The notes under the pieces were generated by a model, which did no database searches, had not been told where the DNA came from, and was given only the letters and a program-made list of their open reading frames with translations. DNA of 64,000 bases from Eubacteriales bacterium. Lineage in GTDB: Bacteria > Bacillota > Clostridia > Tissierellales > GPF-1. The translations under genes and the position numbers were made by a program. This document shows positions 27,979 to 36,079 of this stretch, in pieces; positions within the stretch are counted from its first letter, which is position 1; the number at the start of each line of letters is the position of its first letter. The stretch spans positions 1-64,000 of the forward strand of contig DAOUQF010000018.1 of assembly GCA_030625815.1 (NCBI GenBank), written 5' to 3'.

Positions 27979-29907
27979 TTATATTTCCTCGGTTTCCATC
28001 GCGCTTGTGAACGCTGGGTCTCCAATTGGATCTTGAATCGATCCTTCTGATTTCGCCTCTTCCTTCTCAGGTTTCACTTCACTCGCGCTTGCTGCCGGCA
28101 GGGTTTCCCCTTCGTTGAAAATCGCACTGAATTCTTCGCCTGTAATGGTTTCCTTCTCCAAAAGCAATTCGGCAACCGCGTGAAGCTTGTCCATGTGATC
28201 CGTCAACAATTGACGGCATGTGCGATATGCTTCATCCACGATTTGACGCATTTCTTTGTCAATCTTTGATGCCGTTTCATCACTGTAATCTTGTGATCGA
28301 GCGATATCTCGTCCCAAAAAAACTTCATTTGATTCTTTTCCATAGGTCATCGGACCCATTTCATCATTCATGCCATAATGGGTTACCATGGATCTGGCGG
28401 TACTGGTTACTCGTTCGATATCGTTGGAAGCGCCTGTTGAAATATCATCCAGAACCAATTCTTCCGCGACACGTCCGCCCAACAATACCACCAATTGCTC
28501 TTCCATATCCCGTTTCGAAATAAAGCGCTTGTCTTTATCCGGCAAATGCATGGTGAATCCGCCCGCATTTCCCCGCGGCATAATCGTAACCATATGCACT
28601 CGATCCACATGATCCAGGTATTGGCTGACAACCGCGTGACCCGCTTCGTGAAAAGCAACCAAATGATTCTCTTCCTCGGATCGAACATGGCTCTTTTTCT
28701 CCGGTCCGGCGATTACCTTGGTGATGGCTTCCTCTGCGACTCGCATAGGAATCTCTTTCAGGTTTTCCCGTGCCGCAAGCAGTGCGGCCTCATTCAAAAG
28801 ATTTTCCAAATCAGCTGGTGTAAAGCCAATCGTTCGTTTTGCCAGAGTTCTCAGATCGACATCCTTAGCCATCGGTTTATTATGTGAATGCACCTTCAAG
28901 ATTGCCTCTCGGCCCTTGATGTCCGGAATTCCAACCCGCACCTGGCGATCAAATCGACCAGGGCGCAAGAGCGCCGGATCCAAAATATCCGGGCGATTCG
29001 TCGCTGCCATAACAATAACACCTTCGTTGTCGCCGAATCCGTCCATTTCCACCAACAATTGATTCAATGTTTGCTCTCGTTCATCATGACCGCCGCCAAG
29101 ACCGGCGCCCCGGCGCCGTCCGACCGCATCAATTTCATCGATAAAGATAATACAGGGAGCGTTCTTCTTTGCCTGCTCGAAGAGATCGCGCACCCGTGAG
29201 GCGCCCACCCCGACAAACATCTCGACAAAATCAGAGCCGCTGATGCTGAAGAAGGGAACTCCCGCTTCCCCGGCTACCGCTTTTGAAAGATAGGTTTTTC
29301 CTGTTCCCGGCGGACCCACCATCAAAATCCCTTTTGGAATTCGCGCGCCCAATTGAATAAAGCGCTTCGGATGACTGAGGAAATCAACAATTTCCGCCAT
29401 TTCTTCCTTCTCTTCTTCCAATCCTGCCACATCCGCAAAGGTCACATGGGTAGAACCCGATTCAACCAAGCGTGCCTTGGACTTGCCAAAGTTCATGGCG
29501 CTTCTTCCATTGCCTCCCTGCGATTGACGCATAAACAGATACCAAATCACCGCGAAAAACCCGACCATCAAGAGCGGAGACAGAATCGTCAACCACAAAG
29601 GATCGCCCTGTGGTTGTCGTACCACAAGATTGACATTGCTGCCTTCCAGATTCAATGAATCGTAATAGTCTTTATCAAAATCCGGAATACTGGCTGTGAT
29701 ATTGGTTCCGTCAACCAAGGTCCCATGGACCTCTTCGCCTACCGCCACCAAATCTCCATCGATATCACCTGCTGCGATTTTCTCTAGCAAGGTATTATAA
29801 CTTAATTCTTCTGCTGCTTCAAACTGATTGCTGGTCGCAGAAGCGATCAAAATGATCACCAAAAAGACCAACAAATACATTCCAACTCCTCGAAAATACT
29901 TCGGCAT
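27979..29907 (-). CDS. ftsH: ATP-dependent zinc metalloprotease FtsH
   Basis: A 642-residue membrane AAA+ protease. Transmembrane helices lie near residues 8-28 and 108-130. Walker A is [19 protein letters not shown] and Walker B is [15 protein letters not shown]. The zinc site is HEAGHAV. It degrades membrane and regulatory proteins. The ATG at 29907 follows AGGAGGTGACGACT; the GTG three codons upstream lies in the ribosome binding site. The gene closes the tilS-hpt-ftsH set. The next gene leftward in Bacillus would be coaX; here the methylmalonyl-CoA operon intervenes. Confidence 0.97.
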   Translation of the reverse strand: MPKYFRGVGMYLLVFLVIILIASATSNQFEAAEELSYNTLLEKIAAGDIDGDLVAVGEEVHGTLVDGTNITASIPDFDKDYYDSLNLEGSNVNLVVRQPQGDPLWLTILSPLLMVGFFAVIWYLFMRQSQGGNGRSAMNFGKSKARLVESGSTHVTFADVAGLEEEKEEMAEIVDFLSHPKRFIQLGARIPKGILMVGPPGTGKTYLSKAVAGEAGVPFFSISGSDFVEMFVGVGASRVRDLFEQAKKNAPCIIFIDEIDAVGRRRGAGLGGGHDEREQTLNQLLVEMDGFGDNEGVIVMAATNRPDILDPALLRPGRFDRQVRVGIPDIKGREAILKVHSHNKPMAKDVDLRTLAKRTIGFTPADLENLLNEAALLAARENLKEIPMRVAEEAITKVIAGPEKKSHVRSEEENHLVAFHEAGHAVVSQYLDHVDRVHMVTIMPRGNAGGFTMHLPDKDKRFISKRDMEEQLVVLLGGRVAEELVLDDISTGASNDIERVTSTARSMVTHYGMNDEMGPMTYGKESNEVFLGRDIARSQDYSDETASKIDKEMRQIVDEAYRTCRQLLTDHMDKLHAVAELLLEKETITGEEFSAIFNEGETLPAASASEVKPEKEEAKSEGSIQDPIGDPAFTSAMETEEI

Positions 29908-29934
29908 AGTCGTCACCTCCTGAAAATTCTGTGT

Positions 29935-30468
29935 TTATTCATAAACCGAAGGATCTAGAATTCCAATATAAGGAAGATTTCGATACTTTTCAGCATAATC
30001 CAATCCATATCCCACTAGGAATCCATCGGGTACAACAAATCCTGTATAGTTAAATTTATGACCCGTTGTTTGTCCTTCCCGTTCCAAAAGCGCACATACC
30101 TTTAAAGAAGCCGGTTCGCGTTCCTTAAGGATGCGAAGCAGATACTTCAAAGTCAGACCGCTATCAATAATATCCTCTACAATCAATACATTTTTACCCT
30201 CAATACTGGAATTCAAATCTTTTACAATTTTCACGATTCCAGATGACTCTGTTGAGTTTCCATAACTGGAAACTGCCATAAAGTCCATTTCCAAAGGACA
30301 ATCAATCGCCTTGACCAAATCACTCATAAAAAGGACAGCGCCCTTTAACACACAGATCACCATCAAATCTCCATCAGGATAATCCTTGGTGATTTCAGCG
30401 CCCAGCTCGCGAATCCTTTTTTGCAATACCTCTTCTGACAATAATACCTCTTTAATATCCCTCTTCAT
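29935..30468 (-). CDS. hpt: Hypoxanthine phosphoribosyltransferase
   Basis: A 177-residue purine salvage enzyme, making IMP or GMP from the base and PRPP. VCVLKGAVLFMSDLVKAI holds the first substrate loop, and VLIVEDIIDSGLTLKYLL is the PRPP-binding motif. The ATG at 30468 follows GAAGGAGGGCATC and overlaps tilS by 17 bases. The tilS-hpt-ftsH order is one of the most conserved in Firmicutes. Confidence 0.95.
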   Translation of the reverse strand: MKRDIKEVLLSEEVLQKRIRELGAEITKDYPDGDLMVICVLKGAVLFMSDLVKAIDCPLEMDFMAVSSYGNSTESSGIVKIVKDLNSSIEGKNVLIVEDIIDSGLTLKYLLRILKEREPASLKVCALLEREGQTTGHKFNYTGFVVPDGFLVGYGLDYAEKYRNLPYIGILDPSVYE

Positions 30469-31831
30469 GATGCCCTCCTTCAAACCTCCTCCACCTGATC
30501 CGCAACAAGCGCGCTCCCTTTGCAGGATGTTCAACACATTTTCTTCGACCCACAATCCATAGGATTTGATCTTCAATTGTCAACAATGGCCAGGAAGCCC
30601 GTTGATGCTGCGGAATCTTCTCATCAATCCAAAACCGCTTCAACTTCTTTCTGCCCTGTTGCCTTGGCAAGAAAAACCAGTCCCCCGACTGCTTTGTCCG
30701 CCAAAATATACTACTCTGTATTTTATCATAATCGATTTCAATGGTAAATGAATCTGTGGATTCTTCCTCGAATTTTCCCCATTCCGCCCGAACAATACCA
30801 CCGGGCACTCGCGTTTCTCCAGGAATATTCAAAGAAATCGAAAAAGATTCTTCCTTTTCTCCGACACCCATATAGATCGCCTGGCTTCCAATAAGAAAGC
30901 CTCGATTTTTCGAGAATTGAAATCGGCTTCCCGCCTGCCCCTCGGCAATCAGCTTCATCGCCTGCTGAATCTGACGGCTCGTCACATCTTTCCGGCTTCC
31001 GAACTGCTTCTCCAACGCGATAAAAATCACACGAGAGAAAATCGGCGGTTCCAAGGCTTTCAACCTCTCCAGATTCAAAGAAATTCCCTTTGTCTCATAG
31101 ACTACCGCCTGGTCAAATGCCTGCTCCGCCAAGCCTTGCAGAAATTGATCGTCCTGGGCAACCAGCTCGCTGGTCTGCACAATCCGATCGACCACGCCTT
31201 CATCAAAACGATTTTCGAGAATGGGAATCAGTTCGTGGCGGATCCAATTTCGCGTATACACCCTTGATTCATTGCTCTTATCAATAAAATACGCAATCTC
31301 GTTTTCCCTGCACGTCTCGAGAATCTCCGTCCGCTTCCAATCAAACAAGGGACGCAAAACCGGTGATTCAATTGCGGGAATGCCGCGCAAACCCCGGGCG
31401 CCAGCGCCTCGGAAAAGGTGAAACAAGATCGTTTCCGCCTGATCATTGCGATGATGCCCCGTTAAAATCCAGCCGGGATGCTCGAGCAGAATCGAGGTGA
31501 GAAATCCATATCGCAGATTCCGCCCCGCTTCCTCAAGGGTCAAATGGTTTTTTGCCGCATAAGCCGCGCACTCCACCCGTTTTGAATAAAAGGGAATCCT
31601 TCGCGCTTCGCAAAAGGCACGCAAGGTCTCTTCTTCTTGATTGGCCTCATCCCGCAATCCATGATTCAGATGTGCCGCAATCACAGGAAAATCTCCCGCC
31701 ATAGCCGCCAAGCAAGTCAGCTCCAGCAGCAGCGCGGAATCCGGCCCGCCGGACAGGGCGACAATGGCGCATTCGTCTCCCTTGATTTGCTTTTGAATCC
31801 ATTGAACGGTCTGATTCATTTCTTTACTCAT
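30452..31831 (-). CDS. tilS: tRNA(Ile)-lysidine synthase
   Basis: A 459-residue PP-loop enzyme that modifies C34 of tRNA-Ile(CAU) to lysidine so that it reads AUA. The PP motif is VALSGGPDSALLLEL (residues 24-38), with HLNHGLRDEA and TGHHRNDQAETIL further on. C-terminal RNA-binding domains follow residue 210. The start has GGGGTGA upstream. Essential in most bacteria. Confidence 0.94.
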   Translation of the reverse strand: MSKEMNQTVQWIQKQIKGDECAIVALSGGPDSALLLELTCLAAMAGDFPVIAAHLNHGLRDEANQEEETLRAFCEARRIPFYSKRVECAAYAAKNHLTLEEAGRNLRYGFLTSILLEHPGWILTGHHRNDQAETILFHLFRGAGARGLRGIPAIESPVLRPLFDWKRTEILETCRENEIAYFIDKSNESRVYTRNWIRHELIPILENRFDEGVVDRIVQTSELVAQDDQFLQGLAEQAFDQAVVYETKGISLNLERLKALEPPIFSRVIFIALEKQFGSRKDVTSRQIQQAMKLIAEGQAGSRFQFSKNRGFLIGSQAIYMGVGEKEESFSISLNIPGETRVPGGIVRAEWGKFEEESTDSFTIEIDYDKIQSSIFWRTKQSGDWFFLPRQQGRKKLKRFWIDEKIPQHQRASWPLLTIEDQILWIVGRRKCVEHPAKGARLLRIRWRRFEGGHHEEGY

Positions 31832-31851
31832 GGTTTTTCACCCCAAACGAA

Positions 31852-31882
31852 AATGGAAAAAACCGGAAAAATTTCCGGTTTT
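31852..31882 (-). terminator. Terminator after the S1-domain gene
   Basis: AAACCGGAAATTTTTCCGGTTTTTTCC on the minus strand, starting right at the S1-domain stop. It separates this gene from tilS. Confidence 0.85.
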
Positions 31883-32366
31883 AATCACGAGTTTGATACC
31901 CACGCTTTGTTCGCGTGGGTTTCTTTTTAAATTCATTTCGCTCATCGCTGTCTTTAAGGTAAGCTTCCAATTTATCTTCGAAAGTCGCAGGTTTATATTC
32001 TCGATTTCGAGGGGGAAATGGCTTCTTTCCCTGTGGTTTTCGATTAAAGTTGCGTTCTCCCGACGGTTTTCCGCTCGGTCTGCCCGCAGGCCTTCCAGCC
32101 GATCTTCCTTCCATGGGTTTACGCTCTGGGCGTTTTTCAGTCTGTCGAATCGACAAGCTGATTTTCCCGTCATTACCAATGGTCAACACTTTGACCTTGA
32201 TCTTATCTCCCACTTTATACAAGCCGGATAATTCCTCTATATATTGATAAGACACCTCAGAGATATGAACCAACCCTGATTTTGGTGCACCAACATCAAT
32301 AAATAATCCAAATTTCGCAACCCCTGTTATTACGCCTTCAACAATCTCATTCTCTTTCAATTGCAT
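31881..32366 (-). CDS. S1 RNA-binding domain protein (YabR type)
   Basis: A 161-residue protein. Residues 1-74 form an S1 domain (VEGVITGVAKFGLFIDVG, GLVHISEVS, VLTIGNDGKISLSIRQ). Residues 75-161 are a basic low-complexity tail rich in Arg, Lys, Gly and Pro, likely disordered and RNA-binding. YabR homologues bind ribosomes in Bacillus, but the exact role is not settled. It has a strong promoter of its own. In many clostridia spoIIE lies between this gene and tilS; it is absent here. Confidence 0.88.
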   Translation of the reverse strand: MQLKENEIVEGVITGVAKFGLFIDVGAPKSGLVHISEVSYQYIEELSGLYKVGDKIKVKVLTIGNDGKISLSIRQTEKRPERKPMEGRSAGRPAGRPSGKPSGERNFNRKPQGKKPFPPRNREYKPATFEDKLEAYLKDSDERNEFKKKPTRTKRGYQTRD

Positions 32367-32411
32367 AAAAATGCGACTCCTCCTTATTATTGTGTACCAC
32401 GTATGACTATG

Positions 32412-32440
32412 AGTATAGGTGATGGAAGCGATTCTGTCAA
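32412..32440 (-). promoter_or_regulatory. Sigma-A promoter of the S1-domain gene
   Basis: Perfect TTGACA (32435-32440), 17-bp spacer and TATACT (32412-32417) on the minus strand. The TGA of the -35 element is also the divIC stop codon. Confidence 0.85.
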
Positions 32441-32754
32441 TTTTTGAAGAGTGCTTCCATTGGATCTTCCGTCTCCGTTCGATCCAGATCCTTATAAATC
32501 AATTCATTGTCTCGCACCATTCCATAGAACCGCGCCATCTTTTCAACAAACTCAGGATCATTTTTTGCGCCAAGTAAATCCTCTCGCACATGGATCCTTC
32601 CCTCAATTCGAAGAATTTCCTTTTCCTTGGCTTCCTGAATTTCCTCCAATTCTTCCATGCGTGTTTGATGGCGGTCCAAGGCCGTCAGTACTCCCGTTCC
32701 AAACAACATCACCAAAATGAGGAGAAGAACACTTTTTCCTATCCATCCTCGCAT
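32437..32754 (-). CDS. divIC: Septum formation initiator, DivIC/FtsB family
   Basis: A 105-residue bitopic membrane protein. A short cytoplasmic tail (MRGWIGK) is followed by one transmembrane helix (residues 8-28), then a coiled coil (residues 33-65), the classic FtsB/DivIC layout. These proteins bind FtsL and DivIB to activate septal wall synthesis. The ATG at 32754 follows AAAGGAG. It lies 13 bases after rqcP; yabP and yabQ, often between these genes in spore formers, are missing. Confidence 0.88.
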   Translation of the reverse strand: MRGWIGKSVLLLILVMLFGTGVLTALDRHQTRMEELEEIQEAKEKEILRIEGRIHVREDLLGAKNDPEFVEKMARFYGMVRDNELIYKDLDRTETEDPMEALFKN

Positions 32755-32767
32755 GAAAGCACTCCTT

Positions 32768-33013
32768 TCACTCACCGATTACCTCATACATGGTTTCGGC
32801 TGTCTGTTTCGTCGCGTGGTCCAAACAAACCAATACTTGTACAGACAACACCTTGGAACCCAAGCGCAACTCAATGCGGTCCCCCGGCACAACTTCTGTT
32901 CCAGGTTTTGCCTTTCTATCATTGACCAAGACGCGTCCCTGATCGCAAGCCTCTTTCGCTACGGTTCTCCGTTTAATGATTCGTGCATTCTTTAAATATT
33001 TGTCAATTCTCAT
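32768..33013 (-). CDS. rqcP: RqcP (YabO), S4-domain ribosome quality-control factor
   Basis: An 81-residue protein, almost entirely one S4 RNA-binding domain (MRIDKYLKNARIIKRRTVAKEACDQG at the N-terminus, quoted in part as RIDKYLKNARIIKRR). In B. subtilis RqcP works with RqcH to add C-terminal alanine tails to stalled nascent chains. The start follows AAAGGGGACA. The homologous Hsp15 is also S4-only; the hup-rqcP-divIC order supports RqcP. Confidence 0.9.
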   Translation of the reverse strand: MRIDKYLKNARIIKRRTVAKEACDQGRVLVNDRKAKPGTEVVPGDRIELRLGSKVLSVQVLVCLDHATKQTAETMYEVIGE

Positions 33014-33044
33014 TTTTGTCCCCTTTACCTACCTATTCACTTTC

Positions 33045-33074
33045 ATTTTATGAAAAAAACAGGATAAAAGTCAA
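33045..33074 (-). promoter_or_regulatory. Promoter of rqcP-divIC
   Basis: TTGACT (33069-33074), 18-bp spacer and TAAAAT (33045-33050) on the minus strand, 31 bases before rqcP. Confidence 0.7.
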
Positions 33075-33076
33075 AT

Positions 33077-33104
33077 AAAAAAACCAGGCTAGCCTGGTTT
33101 TTTT
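33077..33104 (-). terminator. Terminator after the HU gene
   Basis: AAACCAGGCTAGCCTGGTTT, a perfect palindrome flanked by A and T runs, so it can work in both directions. On the minus strand it follows hup. Confidence 0.88.
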
Positions 33105-33118
33105 ATTACATATACGAA

Positions 33119-33397
33119 CTATTTGTTTACTTTCGCTTTCAAAGTCTTACCAACTTTAAAAACAGGTGCTTTCGATGCAGGAATTTGAATGGATTCCTCT
33201 GGATTTCTTGGGTTGCGTCCTTCACGTGCTTTTCGCTCGCGAACTTCGAATGTGCCAAATCCAACCAATTGAACTTTCTCTTCCGCAATCAATGATTCCT
33301 CTACGCTCTCAATAAATGCATTCAAAGCTGCTTCAGAATCTTTTTTGCTTAACCCACATTTGTCTGCCATTTTCGCTACGAGTTGTGCCTTATTCAT
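33119..33397 (-). CDS. hup: DNA-binding protein HU
   Basis: A 92-residue nucleoid protein of the HU/IHF family. MNKAQLVAKMADKCGLSKKDSE begins the helical dimerisation part. VGFGTFEVRERKAREGRNPRNP (partly quoted) is the DNA-binding beta arm with its conserved proline. The ATG at 33397 follows AGGAGGGG. It bends DNA without much sequence preference. mazG lies 46 bases upstream on the same strand, so read-through is likely. Its small size, basic arm and neighbours leave little doubt. Confidence 0.96.
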   Translation of the reverse strand: MNKAQLVAKMADKCGLSKKDSEAALNAFIESVEESLIAEEKVQLVGFGTFEVRERKAREGRNPRNPEESIQIPASKAPVFKVGKTLKAKVNK

Positions 33398-33443
33398 CGA
33401 TAAACCCCTCCTTAGCTTTATATGAATCAGTAAAACTGAATCA

Positions 33444-34898
33444 TTACTCTTTCCGCTTGCATTCATCCCAAAGCGCATCCAAGGCTTCCAGCCCCAAGGA
33501 TTCCATTTCCAATCCCCTTTTCCCCGCTTCGTTCTCCATCCAACTGAATCGACGAATAAATTTATCCGTTGCCTGTTTCAGCGCAAGCTCTGGATGGATC
33601 TTGTAAAACCGTGAGACATTGACAATCGCAAAAAGCAAATCACCAAACTCCATCTCCATTTCATCGGTTTGATTCAATTGAATCGCCTCTTGAAATTCAT
33701 TAAGCTCTTCCTGCAATTTCTGCATGGGCCCTTGAGCATCCGGCCAATCAAAGCCGATCTCCGCCGCCTTTTTCTGAACCTTTCGGCTCCGAACCAGCAT
33801 TGGCAGGGCTTCAGGCAATTCCTTCATCCGCTGCGATTGACCCTGTTGCGACTTTTCTTCCGCCTTAATCTCTTCCCAACGCTTGAGAACACCATCCGTG
33901 GTTTGGATCGATTCCCCCGCGAAGACATGCGGATGCCGCCGAATCATCTTTTCGCAGATCCCGGTGGTCACATCCAAAAGCGTGAAATACCCGTCTTCTT
34001 CCGCAATCAAACCGTGAAAAACAATCTGCAGCAACAGATCACCCAACTCTTCTTCCAGATTCGCATCATCTTGGCAGTTAATCGCTTCGATCACCTCATA
34101 GGTTTCTTCCAGCAAATTGGCTCGCAAGGATTCATGGGTCTGCTCCCGATCCCAGGGACATCCGCCCGGGCTCCGCAATCTCTCGATAATGGCGATTAAA
34201 TCTCGATACCCGTAACGGGCTTGATCCTCAACCTTCGGCAGATACACCGATGTCAAATGCGAACACTGCGCTTGATAAAGGTTCATCAACGGAAGACGCT
34301 GAACCTTTTCCGATGGATCCATGGGATGATCAATCACCCATACCTCTTGTTCGTCGCCATAGCTTTCTGTCAAAGCAACACCGAGGTCAGACAACAATCC
34401 TTTGTCGTCAATATTGGTAATCAGGACCCCTTGTTGGAAATCAATCATTCGAGAATCAAATTGTGAAGCTTCAATAATTTGACATCCTTCTGAAAAATCT
34501 TGCGCAATAACTGTCATTGCAGCATCAATCTGGCTGATTCCACCAAGAAATTCTATTCTTATTTTATCCCTCAAACCCGATGAAGTCAACATTTTCACGA
34601 CGTTTTCCCCAAAAATTGGATGTCCCAGAACGAAGTAAAAGAGATTTTCTTGTTTCTGCGCTTCTTCCAATAGGAATTGATAGATTTTTTTCTCGACTTC
34701 CTCCAAAGAATCCGACTCCTCGTAAAATTCGTCAAAACTTGTCAAAGCGATGCCCGCCGCTTCTGCCGCCTCGGCAACCGGATGCTTCATCGTGCGAAAA
34801 AACTTTTTCCCTTTTTGTTCAAACAGGGCTCGATATGCGGCAACGGTCATATCGTCAACCCGTCCAGGTCCAAGACCCACAACAGTAATCGTATTCAT
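33444..34898 (-). CDS. mazG: MazG-family nucleotide pyrophosphohydrolase with tetrapyrrole methylase domain (YabN)
   Basis: A 484-residue two-domain protein. Residues 1-220 are an SAM-dependent tetrapyrrole methylase fold (ITVVGLGPGRVDDMTV at the start). Residues 230-484 hold two MazG units, with EETYEVIEAI and EELGDLLLQIVFH in the first and EELNEFQEAI and EFGDLLFAIVNVSR in the second. MazG hydrolyses noncanonical NTPs to NMP and pyrophosphate. The fused form is the Bacillus YabN type. The ATG follows AAAAGGAGGG. The function of the methylase half is unknown in this family. Confidence 0.93.
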   Translation of the reverse strand: MNTITVVGLGPGRVDDMTVAAYRALFEQKGKKFFRTMKHPVAEAAEAAGIALTSFDEFYEESDSLEEVEKKIYQFLLEEAQKQENLFYFVLGHPIFGENVVKMLTSSGLRDKIRIEFLGGISQIDAAMTVIAQDFSEGCQIIEASQFDSRMIDFQQGVLITNIDDKGLLSDLGVALTESYGDEQEVWVIDHPMDPSEKVQRLPLMNLYQAQCSHLTSVYLPKVEDQARYGYRDLIAIIERLRSPGGCPWDREQTHESLRANLLEETYEVIEAINCQDDANLEEELGDLLLQIVFHGLIAEEDGYFTLLDVTTGICEKMIRRHPHVFAGESIQTTDGVLKRWEEIKAEEKSQQGQSQRMKELPEALPMLVRSRKVQKKAAEIGFDWPDAQGPMQKLQEELNEFQEAIQLNQTDEMEMEFGDLLFAIVNVSRFYKIHPELALKQATDKFIRRFSWMENEAGKRGLEMESLGLEALDALWDECKRKE

Positions 34899-34916
34899 AA
34901 CATCCCTCCTTTTCTC

Positions 34917-34922
34917 AGTATA
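34917..34922 (-). promoter_or_regulatory. -10 element upstream of mazG
   Basis: TATACT on the minus strand 19 bases before the mazG start and just after the prsA-like gene's terminator. The -35 is poor (TTTTTC at 17 bp). Confidence 0.4.
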
Positions 34923-34930
34923 CTGGATTC

Positions 34931-34965
34931 CAGAAAAAAGAAAAACATCCTAAAGGATGTTTTTT
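34931..34965 (-). terminator. Terminator after the PrsA-like gene
   Basis: AAACATCCTTTAGGATGTTT followed by TTCTTTTTT on the minus strand, about 12 bases after the stop. Confidence 0.85.
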
Positions 34966-34975
34966 AACTTATTGT

Positions 34976-36010
34976 CTATTCTTGTGTTGTTTCTTCCATT
35001 GTTTCCATTTCAAGGATGCCACCGCCCTCACCTAAAAGCTCGTCATAGATGGGGTAGGTATTGACTTCCGCCACTTCGATCACCGTCGAAATGTTCTTCG
35101 CGATCTCTTCACCGGCCAATTGCGTCTTGATCTGGTCTTGATATTCTTCAAAGCTTGGATCCAATCGATCTTCCACCTTGATCACATGCCAGCCAAATTG
35201 TGTAGAAACAGGAGTCGACATCTCACCGACAGCTAAATCAAAGGCAACCAATTCAAACTCAGGCACCATTTGTCCGCGAGAGAAATAACCCAAGTCTCCG
35301 CCGTTTTCAGCGCTTGGTCCAACTGAATTCTCTTGCGCCAAGGTTGCAAAGTCTTCCCCTGCAACGGCTCGATCATAGATTGCGGCTGCTTCTTCTTGTG
35401 TTTCAACAAGAATATGGCGTGCCCATACCTGTTCGTAGCTCGCTGCATTGGCATCATAAAAAGCCTGCACGTCCGCGTCCGCGATCTCTACTTCACTTCG
35501 CAATTGCGTATCGTATTTTTCAATCAGCAATTGTTGCTTCAGCAATTCTTGATAATAGGCTTCGTCAATCCCTGTATTGGCCAAGAATTCTTCATAATTG
35601 GTCTTCAATTCCTCATCGGCCTTGATCGTGTCAAGCTCCGCCTGCACCTCTTCGTCCGTAACGGAAAGTCCCATATCAAGGGCTGCCAATTCCAAGGTCT
35701 TTTGCTGTACATACTGTTGGATCATAGAATCCAAATATTGCCGTTCATAAGTCATGCCGTTTCCAGCATCCTCTGTCCACATCTCTGGCGTAATGTACCC
35801 AATCACTTCTACGTATTTTTTATTAAAAACAAAGAAGCTTTCAAATTCATCCAATGGCAAATCCACACCATTAATTGTTGCTACATTTGTACCTGCTGCT
35901 TCAGGTGCTTCTGGTGCCGATTTCCCTTCTTGCGCTGCGGAACATGCCGCCAACACACCAGGAACGACCATCAGAACAACCATAAAAATCGCTACTATTC
36001 TCTTTTTCAT
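34976..36010 (-). CDS. Foldase lipoprotein, PrsA/SurA-like parvulin peptidyl-prolyl isomerase
   Basis: A 344-residue exported lipoprotein. The signal peptide (residues 1-22) ends in lipobox VLAAC with Cys23 for lipid attachment. An N-terminal SurA-like chaperone region covers about 40-190. The parvulin domain (about 195-290) shows WARHILVETQEEAAAI, NGGDLGYFSRGQMVPEFE and QFGWHVIKVEDR. PrsA helps exported proteins fold outside the membrane. The start has AAAGGAGGAGACGGG. Position between mfd and mazG is common in clostridia. Confidence 0.9.
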   Translation of the reverse strand: MKKRIVAIFMVVLMVVPGVLAACSAAQEGKSAPEAPEAAGTNVATINGVDLPLDEFESFFVFNKKYVEVIGYITPEMWTEDAGNGMTYERQYLDSMIQQYVQQKTLELAALDMGLSVTDEEVQAELDTIKADEELKTNYEEFLANTGIDEAYYQELLKQQLLIEKYDTQLRSEVEIADADVQAFYDANAASYEQVWARHILVETQEEAAAIYDRAVAGEDFATLAQENSVGPSAENGGDLGYFSRGQMVPEFELVAFDLAVGEMSTPVSTQFGWHVIKVEDRLDPSFEEYQDQIKTQLAGEEIAKNISTVIEVAEVNTYPIYDELLGEGGGILEMETMEETTQE

Positions 36011-36039
36011 CCCGTCTCCTCCTTTACTGATTCCTTGCT

Positions 36040-36048
36040 ATTATACCA
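36040..36048 (-). promoter_or_regulatory. Extended -10 promoter of the PrsA-like gene
   Basis: TGGTATAAT (extended -10 with a perfect TATAAT at 36040-36045) on the minus strand, 30 bases before the gene. The -35 is not recognisable. Confidence 0.5.
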
Positions 36049-36079
36049 AATCCGCATCCCTTTGCGGTCTGCTTTTTGA

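Noticed and set aside
31898-31920. Hairpin ACCCACGCGAACAAAGCGTGGGT as a terminator
   Set aside because: It lies inside the last codons of the S1-domain gene; the real terminator with a U-run follows directly.
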